A stretch of DNA of 64,000 nt, from positions 93,625,062-93,689,061 of the forward strand of contig CM042157.1 of assembly GCA_023376005.1 (NCBI GenBank), read 5' to 3'. This document shows positions 52,670 through 63,708 of the stretch, piece after piece; position 1 is the first letter of the stretch; every line of letters begins with the position of its first letter. The position numbers and the translations under genes were made by a program. This DNA is from Doryteuthis pealeii. Lineage: Eukaryota > Mollusca > Cephalopoda > Myopsida > Loliginidae. The notes below the pieces were generated by a model. It saw only the letters and a program-made list of their open reading frames with translations. It was not told the DNA's origin and made no database searches.

Positions 52670-53075
52670 GCCTGCGCTGGCTTGGCCATGTCAGGAGGAT
52701 GAACAAAGGCCGCATCCCCAAAGACCTACTGTATGGTGAACTAGTGGAGGGCACCCGACCGGCAGGGAGACCACGCCTACGCTTCAAAGATGTCTGCAGG
52801 AGAGAACTGAAGACATGCCGCATCGACATAGACACGTGGGAGGCTTGTGCAGAAGACCGTGCAACCTGGCGCCTCCTCGTCAAACAAGGAACAAAAAGAA
52901 GTGGAAAAGAGAGGCAAAAAGTTGCCACCGAAAAGAGAGCTAAAAGAAAGGAGAAACAGCAGCACCCCCAACACCTACAGAAAGCATCACCTTTTGTTTG
53001 CAGCCACTGCACCAGAGACTGCCATTCGAGGATCGGTCTGTTCAGCCACTCACGTAGCTTTAAGTGAGAGAAGAA
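52670..53075 (+). pseudogene. LINE reverse-transcriptase C-terminal fragment, long open frame
   Basis: The frame reads LRWLGHVRRMNKGRIPKDLL, then GRPRLRFKDVCRRELKTCRI, an Arg/Lys-rich linker, and FVCSHCTRDCHSRIGLFSHSR, a CxxC...H zinc finger ending the protein. This tail is very common in molluscan LINE proteins. The frame is intact for about 130 codons but lacks the RT domain, so it is a 5'-truncated but young insertion. Confidence 0.85.
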
Positions 53076-53409
53076 GAAAAAAAAAATACACATCGTCTAA
53101 AATAGACGGAAGGTTGCCAACCAAGAGATTACAGTAATTATAGTGCTTTGAATAGAATCAGTTCTGAGGTAAATAGATAGTGACATTTTAAATATTCATT
53201 TTACAGGTGTAAGAATGGTTCCAAGTTATAAATACTTGGAATACAAAACTCCAACGAAGGTTAACAGACAAAACATTTAATATAATACAGCACATGGATA
53301 TGACGAGATACAACGTACATAGGTAAAAGGGTACATAAACAAAGAGTACATAAATAAAGATGAAGACACATTCATGAATGGTACAAGAAAACATATAAAA
53401 GTACAGACA

Positions 53410-53640
53410 TGAGACTATGCTGTGTGAAGAACTTACAGTAATGTAAGTGGGGCCAAAAGCCCCAACGAGAAGGAGTAGACCGTATCTACTCCATGTGGCT
53501 CGTAGTTACTGGAACACAAAAAGAGGCCGAAAGGGTTTGAACCCGGCGCTTAAATACTATAGCCCCCTAGCGGGCACCAGCAAACTAAATCGGGCAGACA
53601 ACTCCACCAGGCAAATACGAAACTAACGCTACACAGGGAA
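53410..53640. other. Region with a tRNA B-box-like string
   Basis: On the minus strand GCCGGGTTCAAACCC (about 53535-53550) fits a B box, with no clear A box. It precedes repeat C and may be its head. Confidence 0.35.
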
Positions 53641-54130
53641 TAAATATTAAGAAATTGTTGGTGGGGCTTTAGAATACACCGACTGCACCTCTGCAGAAGG
53701 GTTAGGACCCCCCTCCCTATTGGCCGTGCATGGCGACCCGTGATGTTTAAGGATGGAACCCTGATGGCTGAGCAGTCCATGACATGCAACACTCCACCTG
53801 GGTCCTTAATTAGGGTAGACGGTCGGTCGGAGAGGCCCTCTCTGATCAATCGGCTGGTCACGTCAAGCCCTAGCACCTAGTGACCCTATTACTCTTATGG
53901 CAAGTCCCAACCCTTTTAATCATATATATGCTACAAAGCGGTGACTGAGGGTCTTAGTGTCCTGGGTATGACGTTAAACTGCATCTAGTGGTAGAGTTCC
54001 AATTCTGGAGCTCTGGGGAAGGTAGAGTACATCTTCATCACCATTACTCCTATGTCCACTCTGACCCGGAGTGGTAGCACCTGTTAAAGTCATATCTATG
54101 GGTTAAATAGAAAAATGATTTTAAAAAAAT
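53640..54130 (+). repeat. Interspersed repeat C, long copy
   Basis: Includes 'GACTGCACCTCTGCAGAAGG', 'GTCGGTCGGAGAGGCCC', 'GGTATGACGTTAAACTGC' and 'GGGTTAAATAGAAAAATG'. This is the longest copy with both the 5' GC-rich module and the body. Confidence 0.78.
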
Positions 54131-54204
54131 ATTGTTTTTTTTAATTGAAGTTTATGCCCTCTCTATTCAATTTCCAATACTCTCTTTCTTTCTTTCTTTC
54201 TTTC

Positions 54205-54455
54205 TTATTATATATTTTCTGTATAGCATGTCCTTTTCTTCCATTTCTTTCTTTATAATAAAAACGGAATGGTCCATTATTTAGCTGAGGTGATGATACT
54301 CATAAGAAATAATATTTCAGCGGATAAGCAACATCAGATAATTAGGATTTAGATTTTTGCATTTCATCTTGGACGATTTGGATGGTCTCATTTTTAACCA
54401 AAGGGTGTTGCAAGATTATAACGGTCGTACAATTAAGGAACACGAGTATTGATAT
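54205..54455 (+). pseudogene. Coding repeat 'K', frameshifted copy
   Basis: After TATTTTCTGTATAG the sequence matches 62568-62796. It begins NGMVHYLAEV and ends LDDLDGLIFNQRVLQDYN..TIKEHEY, with a small indel and stop in between (near 54335). The family is unknown. Confidence 0.65.
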
Positions 54456-54559
54456 ATAGATTGTAATTGAGTGATATAGAAGAACTATATTTATTGACGC
54501 TCAATCAGCCAGCTCGAGAATAGAGAGGCTGCATCTCCTGCCGTGATCGCCACAGGTAG

Positions 54560-54820
54560 GATATGAAAGAAAGTCACATGACCTTAAACTATCTGATGGT
54601 GAAGTTCCAATTCTAGAGGTCTGGGGAATGTGGAGTACCCCTTAATCACCAGTACTCCCAGGTCGACTCTGACCTGGAGTAACTGTTAGGGTCCCATCTA
54701 AGGGTTAAATAGAAAAAATGAGTTAAAGAATTTAAAAAAAAAGGTACCCATCAAGAATGAATAAAACAAAATGTCTTCGGCATAAAATGACCCAACAATC
54801 CAACCAACAACAAACAACAG
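54560..54820 (+). repeat. Interspersed repeat C
   Basis: Body (GGGGAATGTGGAGTACCCC) and tail (GGCATAAAATGACCCAACAA) without the GC-rich module. Confidence 0.75.
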
Positions 54821-54970
54821 AAGGTCGCAAGTATGGAACATTAGTCGTAATGGATCTGCGAGATATGTAGGTGGGTATGTAGTCAACCCGTTCGCCACGA
54901 GTAGGATGTGACACAATGTCACAAGTATGGGACACCCAGCGAGTATCTAACTCGATGTTTATTAATAATA

Positions 54971-56043
54971 TAGGGATAAGCATTTTTGTCATCTGCTAGG
55001 AATTTTAAAAGCGAATTAAAAATAATTAAATCTATTATTTAAGGTCAAACTTTGTCTAAATCGATAAGTAGTAACATAATAACCATCATGAAAAAAAAGA
55101 AAAATATCATTACATATGCAGTTTATTTTTTATAGATTTAAAACTATTTGTTTTGGCCAATTTCGACGCGATCCGCCATTCTGTCTCTTTTTCAATGGTT
55201 TTAGGCGCTTGTTTACAATTTTAAAACAACACTTGGGATGGAAAAAAAATTACCAAAAATCAAGTAATTATCCGATTTTAATGAAATTTTCAGTATTGAT
55301 TTAACAATTAATGAATTTTATAATGCATCAGTTATTTTATTTCAAAACTTTAATTTAGTATTTTTGCAATGAAAAATTAATATATAAAATTCATTTAAAA
55401 TAAAAATATTCGGATTTTAAGTTTAAAATGTTATATTTTTAGATTCTAAAAATAAATATCTACTTAATGCAAACCTTATTTTAGGCGCAAAAAGTAATAG
55501 GTTTTGAAGAAAAACTCTATTGAAAATGTACCCCTCCCCTTTTTAGGTAGAAAAAAAAACAACGATGTATAATTTTTTTCTTTTATAAAATAATAGCCAA
55601 TTAAATAATTATCGAAATGAGTAAAAAAGAAATCTACAAAAAATAAATTATTTATTATTTTTTTACATTTTATTTTTCGATTTCGGTATTTATTTTCTCA
55701 TAAAACACCAACCGTAAATTTTTTTTTTGTTTCTATTCATAACTTCGGTCATTTATCTCTTTATTTATACTGTAATTAGTATCGAAAATGACCAACTCGC
55801 AAAAAACATTTTATGCCCCCAACATAAGGGGGGTCAAAATTAAGTGACCTGAAAAAAATTGAGAAAGTTTTTAAACAAAATAAATAATGCATTATAAAGA
55901 TCATTTATTGATAAATAAACACTGAAAATTTCATTAAAATCCGATAATTCCCTGATTTTTGGTAAATTATTTTCTGTAGGGGGGGGGGGGGCTAAAGTCA
56001 TTTTGGTCAAAAACGCATTTTAGGCTCATTTTGCCAGTAGCTA
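54971..56043 (+). mobile_element. Non-autonomous hAT-type element 'A', copy 3
   Basis: Same orientation and content as copy 1, from TAGGGATAAGC to TTTTGCCAGTAGCTA. The 8-bp duplication TAATAATA is exact at 54963-54970 and 56044-56051. It differs from copy 1 mainly by point changes and homopolymer length, such as a longer G-run near 55980. Confidence 0.88.
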
Positions 56044-56229
56044 TAATAATACGAATGTCTGTAGTGGTGTCGTGTGTAGCTTGTTTTTGCAGGTAGCAGA
56101 TTAAGGGAAAAAAGGTTTGTTTTAGAATGAACAAAATATCTAGGATAAGGAAATGTTTAAAAAAATATATTCATTTCATTGGTGAGAACTCATTTGGAAT
56201 TTGCCAATGTGGTTTAATTAGATTGATGT

Positions 56230-56832
56230 TTGTTTGTTTGTTTGTTTTGTTTGACGGCATATCAACCTCAGTGGGTCATTTAATGCCAATAAAGTTTTGA
56301 AATAAATCAATTCTTAATGGATAATACAATTTTTTTATAAATACATTTTTCTATTTAACCCATAGATGGGACCCTAACAGGTACTACCACTCCGGGTCAG
56401 AGTGGAACAGGGAGCAATGGTGATGAAGGGGTGCTCCACATTCCCCAAACCTCCAAAACTGGAACCTCACCATCAGATAGAGTTTAACGTCATTCCCAGG
56501 ACATGTAGACCCACAGCCACTGCCTTCTAGCACCCATATGATAAAAAGGGCTTGGGGCTTGCCATAAGGGCAATAGGGTTGGGAAAATCATATAGGTGCT
56601 AGGGCTTGACGTGACCAGCCGATTGATCGGAGGGGGCCTCTCCGACCGCCCGTCTAGCCCAAGATAGGGCCAAAGTGGAGTATTGCATGTTATTAACTGC
56701 TCATCCACCTGGGCTCTATCCTTAAGCATCACGGGTCGCCACCCACGGCCAACAGGTGGCCCCATTGGGGGAGTCTTACCCCTCTGCAGAGGTGCAGTCG
56801 GTGCATTCTAACGCCCCAACCGACAGGGCGGA
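56230..56832 (-). repeat. Interspersed repeat C, full copy
   Basis: Tail, body and GC-rich module in order on the minus strand. It stops at CCCCAACCGACAGGGCGG, 40 bp before the hAT relic. Confidence 0.82.
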
Positions 56833-56873
56833 ATTAGATTGATCAAGGACATTAAACTCATCGAATGAATAGG

Positions 56874-57490
56874 AGTGATTCTCAAACAGTGCGCCCGCCC
56901 CAGAGCCTTTTCAGATGCGTTCTGAAGTATTCCTGAAAAATCTATCCAGATATGAAAAGCAAATGTATACTAAGTTACTATATCATATCATTTCTTTACG
57001 AACACTCTGCTTGTTTCGTTGCAAACTTATTATGATAGTTATAAGTTACTTTTCTTGCAACTAAATAAAAACACAGGTTTTAAACAATTTTATTGAGAAA
57101 AATTATTTTATTGCAATTTTCCACCTCATATTTATGTGAACTGGGATTTTCAACCCTCGCAACAATTAAGTGTAAAAAGAGAGGAACTCTTCAATGCATT
57201 GATGAGGAAATGAGAGTTTGTCTCTCAAACATAAGACCAAACATTGAAGAAATCGCAAGGTCTCATCAAGCTTCTGTTTCTCATTAACACAGGAATTAAT
57301 AAACTTCATAGAGGTATTTTAAGTTTGCTTTTGTTAAATGTGTTATTTTTTAATATATCTAACAGTTAACTTAATAACATATTAGTCCTATTTTGTATTC
57401 AGTGCGCTATCAAGTATCTGTAGTACTGTAAGTGCGCTATCAAGTAGTACTGTAAGTACGCCCAGACTGTATAAAATTTGAGAACCACTG
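56874..57490 (+). mobile_element. Internally deleted hAT transposon with transposase C-terminus
   Basis: The left terminus AGTGATTCTCAAACAGTGCG is mirrored by TTTGAGAACCACTG at 57477-57490, the typical hAT inverted repeat. Inside is a transposase C-terminal piece. At 617 bp most of the gene is missing. I could not match an 8-bp duplication in the flanks. Confidence 0.78.
57093..57287 (+). pseudogene. hAT transposase C-terminal fragment (ZBED5/FAM200-like)
   Basis: The frame includes LLQFSTSYLCELGFSTLATI, KCKKRGTL, then RVCLSNIRPNIEEIARSHQ and ASVSH at the stop. The CE.GFS..A..K...R.. pattern is the conserved hAT dimerisation end. Open to its natural stop, but lacking all upstream domains. 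Confidence 0.85.
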
Positions 57491-57610
57491 TATTAAAGTA
57501 ATGAATGATTAAAAGAAAGACTTATGAAGAAAGACTTATAAATATTGTCTTACTAAGTTTGACTTATTGATGAACCAGTAGAGATATGATTAAAGTCTAT
57601 AAATATACTC

Positions 57611-57964
57611 ATGGATTTTTATTCAACAAATTTAAATGCTATTGAAATTGCTCAAAAAATCAATACTAGGGGTTATAAATTAAAACTGAAAAAAAAGAAA
57701 AAAAGCGAAACAATTGTAAGACAAAATTATTTTAATAACAGGGTATTAGTAGTGAATGCCTCATCTTTGAACTCTTTGAAGGCAAGGTTGGATGAATTGT
57801 GGAAAGAATATGAATATTCAGTGGAAATAAGTTTTGAATATAAGGAACAGCTGACAGGTCTCAGACCTAATATATATATAGCAAGAACAGATATTATTAT
57901 TTTCACTCCTTTTGAGTGTTTTACATCAGCGTTAACTAATGGTATTTCACTGGAGCCTGAGTGA
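57611..57964 (+). pseudogene. Probable LINE C-terminal tail, open but altered
   Basis: The 117-codon frame includes RQNYFNNRVLVVNASSLNSL and KARLDELWKEYEY, resembling the 'FF..RVVN.WN.LP..VV.A.SLN.FK.RLD..W' tail of CR1-like LINEs with the middle motif deleted. It ends where the Dong-like LINE cluster begins. Confidence 0.5.
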
Positions 57965-58350
57965 CAACAAGTCTCCTCGGGTCTCCAGGACTCTTCTGAG
58001 TATTCTACCCGATTTCAACAATGCTGTTGTCTGGATGGTCGCAATTCTTCTTCTGATTTCCCGTTCCTCTAGTCTTTTTTCTAATTTTTTTTAGGGCCGT
58101 TCCAAGTGTCCCAGCTACTATTGGTACCACTTTCACCCTCATATTTCGCAGCTTTTTCAATTCTCTAGCAAGGTCCCGGTATTTGTCTACCTTTCGTTTT
58201 CTTTCATCTTAACCCTGTGATCTGCTGGAACTGCAAAATCTACCAGGCGACAAGTTCTCCTTTTCTTGTAAATACTATGTCTGGTATTCTAACTGGGATA
58301 AGGCGATCCGTCTTAATCTCAAAGTCCCAGAGATTTTATCTGCTTCATTC
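57965..58350 (-). pseudogene. Dong-like LINE copy D, 3' end
   Basis: Minus strand: endonuclease remnant (DRLIPVRIPDIVFTRKGE-like, then RELKKLRNMRVKVVPIVAGT) and the shared 3' UTR. A (TTA)n run begins at 58357 on its upstream side. Confidence 0.68.
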
Positions 58351-58355
58351 TCAAG

Positions 58356-58356
<1 letters not shown>

Positions 58357-58410
<54 letters not shown>

Positions 58411-58415
58411 TATTA
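58357..58415. repeat. TTA microsatellite
   Basis: Lies between LINE copies D and C, reading (TAA)n in LINE orientation. Confidence 0.95.
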
Positions 58416-58424
58416 TTATTTACT

Positions 58425-59125
58425 CCTTTTGAGTTTTCACATCAGCATTAGCTGATGGTCTTTCACTGGAGTCTGAGTGACAGCTTCATGAGAGTTTTTC
58501 ATACCCGTCTAAGCTGGTGGTTCACAGGAGACTGAGTGACAGCAAGTCTCCTCAGGTCTCCAGGACTCTTCTGGGTATTTGAGCTGATCTTAACAATGCT
58601 GTTTTTCTTGTTTTCTTCTTTTTTTTGGGGGGGTGGTCTCGACTTTTCTCCGGATTTCCAATTCCCCCAGACTCTTTTTAAAAACCCTTTGGGACCGTCC
58701 CCAGGCCCCAATTAAAATTGGTACGACCTTCGCTCTCATGTTCCACAGTTTTTTTTCCAGCTCTCTGGCCAGGTCCAAGTATTTGTCTATCTTTTCGTTT
58801 TTTTTCAGCTTCACTCGGTGATCCGCTGGCACAGAAAATAAAACAAAATGATATGTTTTCTTCTTCTTGTTAATTAATACTAAGTCTGGTGTCTTTGCCG
58901 GGATGAGGTAATCCATCTGAATCTCAGGGTCTTAAATAATCTTATGCGAGTATTTTCCAGGATAGATTCAGGTTTGTGCATGTACAATTTAATTCCATAG
59001 CGAAAATTTAATTTATTGCATATTCCCAGTGGATCACCTTTCCCACCCAGTCGTGCCTAGTCCTGTACCCTTTTACTGCATTTGCTTATTGTATGATTAA
59101 CCGTTTTGTTTTTGTCTCCACACAT
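58425..59125 (-). pseudogene. Dong-like LINE copy C with RLE endonuclease domain
   Basis: Minus strand: CMCGDKNKTVNHTISKCS zinc knuckle, then MDYLIPAKTPDLVLINKKKK, VPADHRVKLKKNEKIDKYLD and LARELEKKLWNMRAKVVPIL. The PD...K and following acidic residues fit the restriction-like endonuclease found C-terminal to RT in R2/R4/Dong-type LINEs. Frameshifted and 5'-truncated. Confidence 0.8.
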
Positions 59126-59134
59126 GCTGCAATA

Positions 59135-59135
<1 letters not shown>

Positions 59136-59190
<55 letters not shown>
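59136..59190. repeat. TTA microsatellite
   Basis: Lies between LINE copies C and B. Confidence 0.95.
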
Positions 59191-59191
<1 letters not shown>

Positions 59192-59194
59192 ACT

Positions 59195-59948
59195 CCTTTA
59201 GAGTTTTTCATATCAGCTTTAGCTGATAGTATTTCACTAGAGTCTGAGTGGCAAAAAGTCTCCTGAGATCTCCAGGACACTTCTGAGTATTCTAACCGAT
59301 TGCAGCAATGCAGTAGTCTAGATGGTCTCAATTCTTACTCTGATTTCCAGATTCGACAGTCTTTTTCTAAGCTTTTTGGGACCATTCCAAGTGCACCAAC
59401 TACAATTAGTATCACTTTGACTTTCATATTCCATAGATTTTTCAATTCTCTGGCAATGTCCAAGTATTTGTCCATCTTTTCGGGGTTTTTTCATCTTCAC
59501 CCTGTGATCTGCTGGAAACTTTTGTTGTTGTTAATCAACACTAGGTCTGGTCTTCTTGCTGGGATAAGGTGATTTGTATTTCAAAGTCCCAGAGAATTTT
59601 ATGCGTTTCATTCTCTAGAAAAGATTCTGGTTTATGCATATACCATTTTGTTGTGTGGTCGAAATTTAATTTTTTTGCATAATTCGCAGTAGATCACCTT
59701 CCCAACCCAGCCATGCCTAGTTTTGTATTCCTGTTGTGCTAGTTTGCTATATTCGCTTAATACATGGGTTACAGTCTCATCTCTGTCACCACATAGTCTA
59801 CATTTACTATTTTATTGGGTCTTATCAACTTTTGCTTTGATACAATTTGTCCTTATGGCATTATTTTGTGCAGCAATTATAAGTGATTCAGTTTCTCTTG
59901 TGAAGTTTCCTCTTCTTAACCATGTTCAAGTCTTTTCATGTGCAACCT
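59195..59948 (-). pseudogene. Dong-like LINE copy B
   Basis: The minus strand holds the zinc knuckle region (CRLCGDRDETVTHVL) and RLE segment (KITLSQQEDQT / RELKNLWNMKVKVILIVVGA) with frameshifts, then the 3' UTR ending AACTCTAAAGGAGTTATAAT. Confidence 0.75.
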
Positions 59949-59954
59949 ATTATT

Positions 59955-60591
59955 ATTATTTACTCCTTTTGAGTTTTTCTCATCAGCGTTAGCTGATGGT
60001 ATTTCACTGGAGTCTGAGTGACAACAAGTCTCCTCAGGTCTCCAGGACTCTTCTGAGTATTCTAGCCGATTGCAGCAGTGCAGTATTCTGGATGGTCTCA
60101 ACCTTCCTCTAATTTCCAGATTTTCCACTTTTTTCCCAAACTTTTTGGGACTATTCCACCAGTTTACAAGTTCTTTCTTTTTTGTTTATCAACACTAGGT
60201 CTGGTCTTCTTGCTGGGATAAGCTGATCCGTTTTTATTTCAAAGTCCCAGAGAATTTTATGCGTTTCGTTCTCAAGAACAGATTCTGGTTTATGCATATA
60301 CCATTTTGTTGTATGGTCAAAATTTAATTTTTTGCATAATTCCCAGTGGATCACCTTCCCAACCCAGTCGTGTCTAGTTTTGTACTCCCTTTGTGCTAGT
60401 TTGCTGCATTCGCATAGTACATGGTTTACAGTCTCATCTCTATTACCGCAAAGTCTATATTTACTATTTTGTTGGGTCTTATTAATTTTTGCTTGGATAT
60501 AGTTTGTCCTTATGCAGCAATTATTAGTGATTCAGTTTCTCTTGTGAAGTTTCCTCTTCTTAACCATATTCAAGTCTTTTCATGTGCAATC

Positions 60592-60592
<1 letters not shown>
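59955..60592 (-). pseudogene. Dong-like LINE copy A
   Basis: Minus strand: zinc knuckle ([19 protein letters not shown]), [38 protein letters not shown], then ARRPDLVLINKKERTCKLVE; then a deletion to the 3' UTR (AAAACTCAAAAGGAGTAAAT) and a short TAA tail at 59949-59957. Confidence 0.78.

Positions 60593-60640
<48 letters not shown>
60593..60640. repeat. TTA microsatellite
   Basis: At the upstream (5'-truncation) edge of LINE copy A. Confidence 0.95.
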
Positions 60641-60642
<2 letters not shown>

Positions 60643-60749
60643 GAATTAAGATAATTTCGCATTTCCTTATTGATATTAGCTAAGATTTAGATTTTTCATA
60701 CAAACAGAATGAAAAGAGGTAAAACAAAATGAAACAAAAATTCACTTAC

Positions 60750-60835
60750 CGATTGTGTAGAACTGTCTTTCGTTTTCTGTTTTCGATATTCCCTCGGTAT
60801 ATCGGATAGCATCAACTGCTATTCCATGGAAAAAG
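60750..60835 (-). other. Possible 5' UTR exon of the receptor gene
   Basis: A strong donor (CACAATCG/GTAAGTGAATTTT on the minus strand) lies 9 kb upstream of the start exon, whose own acceptor requires an upstream exon. No other donor of this quality was noticed in between. The exon's 5' limit and promoter are not determinable; the left limit given is the donor edge. Confidence 0.4.
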
Positions 60836-60999
60836 TTTTTTGAAATGATGAAGAACAGGATAGTTTGGACAAAGGACCGGACGCCATCAAGAGGAATTAT
60901 TTTTAACGCCAAGTTTTGTCATCAGCTGAGATTTTACACAGGAAACATTATTTTACTCTTTATGACTAAAAAAAAAACACTTTTCAAAACACTTGGGGG

Positions 61000-61000
61000 G

Positions 61001-61044
<44 letters not shown>

Positions 61045-61411
61045 AGATCCGGGAACATATAATATTTTATTGGCTCCGTTTTTTAGTAGATAAACTTAAC
61101 ACGCCGGACATTCGTACTACAAATGTAAACAACAATAAGAGAGAGAGAGAGAGAGAGGGGGAGAGGAGAGAGAGAGGGAGGGAGAGAAAGAAAGAAAGAA
61201 AGAGGGAGAGGGGAGAGAGAGAGGAGGAAAGAAAGAAAGAAAGAAGAGGGAGAGAGAAGGGGGAGAAAGAAAGAAAGAAAGAAAGAAAGAGAGAGGGAGA
61301 GAGAGAAAGAGAGAGGGAGAGAAAGAAGAAAGAGAGAGAAGGAGAGAGAGAGAGAGAGAGAGAGAAGAAAGAGAGAGAGAGAAAGAAAAAGAAAGAGAAA
61401 GAGTGAGGTGG
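61000..61411. repeat. Polypurine tract (GA-rich)
   Basis: Two purine blocks: 60996-61045 and 61138-61411, the latter about 270 bp of G/A with almost no pyrimidine on the plus strand. Arg/Glu and Ser/Leu frames across it are artefacts. Such mirror-rich purine tracts can adopt triplex DNA. Confidence 0.93.
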
Positions 61412-61990
61412 GGGGGGGGCAGCCACACAAGGAATATCCAGGATTTTATAATATTCTTTTGAGATAGTTCGTAAAGTAAATAAACAATATATTATTACCG
61501 GACGTTCGTATTAAAAAATGTAAGGCGTCCCATTGCGGTGTATTTGTTATTATGCTAGTATCTATCTATTATTATTACTGAATACCGAGTTCGATCCTCG
61601 CTGGATGCTTAATAAAAAATAAAAATCAACGTAAAAAAGCCCTTGTGTTAATCCAGCCCGGTGGGAGGTCAGGAAAAATCCTTTTTTTTCTTTCATTCCA
61701 CAAATGTAAACACAACATTTGTTTAGAAATCTTGTTTTCGTTATGACTGAAAAAAGTCACAAAAAAGTCTCACAAAAATGTCACAAAAAATTATCTCGTT
61801 TCTGACTAGAAATTTTTAAAAAATAGATGCCAACTTTATACGGCTAAACAAAACGATAAAGATTTGGTTTGGGTAATCAGACAGATATATAGACAGGGTT
61901 AAGTTTAATATTACACTTACACTAGCAGGACCCGTGGATATACCACAGTATGATAATTTAATTATTACAATATTTAATATGTTTACTAGG
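61412..61990. other. Nothing recognised apart from a B-box-like string
   Basis: GAGTTCGATCCTCGCTGG at 61586-61603 looks like a tRNA B box within a TTA-rich context; the rest shows no exon or repeat end. Confidence 0.4.
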
Positions 61991-61994
61991 TATT

Positions 61995-62290
61995 TACCTC
62001 ATACCCCACTTGTACGGGTTAGCACAAGGCCCTATTATTGTGAGACCACCCACAAACCGAAGCTCATGGGTGGCGGTGTAAAAAATTGCGTTGATCCCGT
62101 CGGCATTCCCCCTCAAGGGGCGCCTCAGGCACTAGGTAATAAACCCAGCGCTGCCCCTTTAAATCGAGGGGGCATGTGTTGATTGGGGGGATGCCCCCCA
62201 CCCCGCGATTAACGCTATTAACTTGAAAAGATCCAGGGCCGAAGCCACTGGACCCCCACCACGAGAGCGGGTCTGATATGTTTACTTCAG
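61995..62290 (+). repeat. GC-richer repeat shared in part with 51970
   Basis: CCCCACTTGTACGGGTTAGC onwards matches 51970-52050. The unique part 62080-62290 has several CCCC/GGGG runs. No coding exon supported. Confidence 0.55.
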
Positions 62291-62317
62291 AACAATACAT
62301 ACTGGACACTGCTGTGA

Positions 62318-62392
62318 AGTTAGCGCTAGTGAAAAGTGGATAGACTCCCTCGCTGTATGGCTGATACCGACTTTTTCGGCCACCCGACGACT
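62318..62392 (+). repeat. SINE family 2, 3' end
   Basis: GCGCTAGTGAAAAGTGGATAG through GATACCGACTTTTTCGG; only the last 75 bp of the family. Confidence 0.7.
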
Positions 62393-62567
62393 TTATAATA
62401 ATCATGATAATTTAAGTCTCTCTCACTCTTTTGGTTTCTTCTTTTTCTTTTCCTCTTTTCATTATGTTCAATTGAAACAGATTAGCGTTATCGCTACCAC
62501 GCGTTCATACCTTCTCTTTATTTTCCCTCTACTTTCTTTCTTTCTTTCTTATTATATTTTTTCTGTG

Positions 62568-62796
62568 TAGCATGTCCTTTTTATTCCCTTTCTTTCTTTC
62601 TAATAAAAACGGAATGGTCCATTATTTAGCTGAAGTGACAAAACTCATAAGAAATAAGAATTCGGCGGATAAGCAAAACCAGATACTGAACATTTATATT
62701 TTGCATTTTATTTTGGACGATTTGGACGGTCTCATTTTTAACCAGAGGGTGTTGCAAGATGATAACGGCCGTACAATTAAGGAACACGAGTATTAA
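62568..62796 (+). CDS. Coding repeat 'K', open copy; function unknown
   Basis: After a pyrimidine tract and TTTCTGTGTAG (a plausible acceptor) the frame reads to a stop at 62794-62796, ending ILDDLDGLIFNQRVLQDDNG, RTIKEHEY. Relative to the copy at 54205, most differences in the aligned C-terminal part are synonymous, which suggests past selection on the protein. It may be the last exon of a repeat-borne gene. I recognise no family. Confidence 0.45.
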
Positions 62797-62799
62797 TAT

Positions 62800-63393
62800 A
62801 TAATGTAGATTGTAAATCGAACCCCCGTTTTGGAATTTTCAAAAGCTTATATACTCTGATATGCAAGAGTAACTGCAGAAAAATGTGATGACCGTAGCTG
62901 ACGTCGATTTAGGAAATGGCAAACCACCACCACCATCATCATCATCAAGTCCCACTGACAGCACGCATAACCATGACGTTTTCTCGCCAACCGTCCCTAT
63001 GGGCCATCACCTCTGGCAGGTCCTACACTCAGTATTCATAATCCGCACAGAGCTGATTCATGTAGGTTTTTGCTGGTCGGCCCACACCGGTGTGTCCATA
63101 TATATATGTCCACAGCAGAACGTCTCTTATGAGTTCAACCTTGCTTCTCCAGCAGTGTCCAGCATGTATTGTTCGTCTTACTCGAATGGTTTGTGTGATA
63201 AGGGGAAAGTGGTCGTACAGCCGCTTGCAAAATTAGTAAGAATATAAACTCTAACCTTAAAATGTTAAAGAACAGCGACAAAAGCGAGTGAGAATAGATT
63301 TCTATGATTTCCATGTGGCAATCCACGAGACACCTTTTGAATATTTTCTGATGAAAATAATAGTCGTAATCCTTGTGGATATTATAATCCTTG

Positions 63394-63400
<7 letters not shown>
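62800..63400. other. No gene supported; partial inverted repeat of 62275-62320
   Basis: CAGCAGTGTCCAGCATGTATTG (first 20: CAGCAGTGTCCAGCATGTAT) near 63152 is the inverse of sequence near 62300. The 120-codon plus-strand frame at 62885 shows no domain I know. Confidence 0.4.
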
Positions 63401-63404
<4 letters not shown>

Positions 63405-63428
<24 letters not shown>

Positions 63429-63516
63429 CCTATTAATTATAAATAATACATTTATTATTAATAATATAATAATCATCCTATCATAATAATCATCCTATCA
63501 TAATAATCATCCTATC

Positions 63517-63555
<39 letters not shown>

Positions 63556-63640
63556 CCTATTTAGATATAATGATTATTATTAATATTATTTTTCATTAAT
63601 GTAATTAATAATAATAATAATAATAATAATCCTATTAAAT
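63405..63640. repeat. AAT microsatellites with CATCCTATC repeats
   Basis: Three AAT runs separated by ATCATCCTATCATAATA units. Confidence 0.92.
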
Positions 63641-63708
63641 AATAATAATCATCATTATGATCAATCATCCTATTAGATAATAATATTATTAATAATTAAA
63701 TCATATAA

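Noticed and set aside
60993..61430. Arg/Glu-rich and Ser/Leu-rich frames
   Set aside because: Translations of a polypurine tract on both strands.
62885..63247. 120-codon plus-strand frame
   Set aside because: No recognisable domain; overlaps an inverted repeat shared with 62275-62320.
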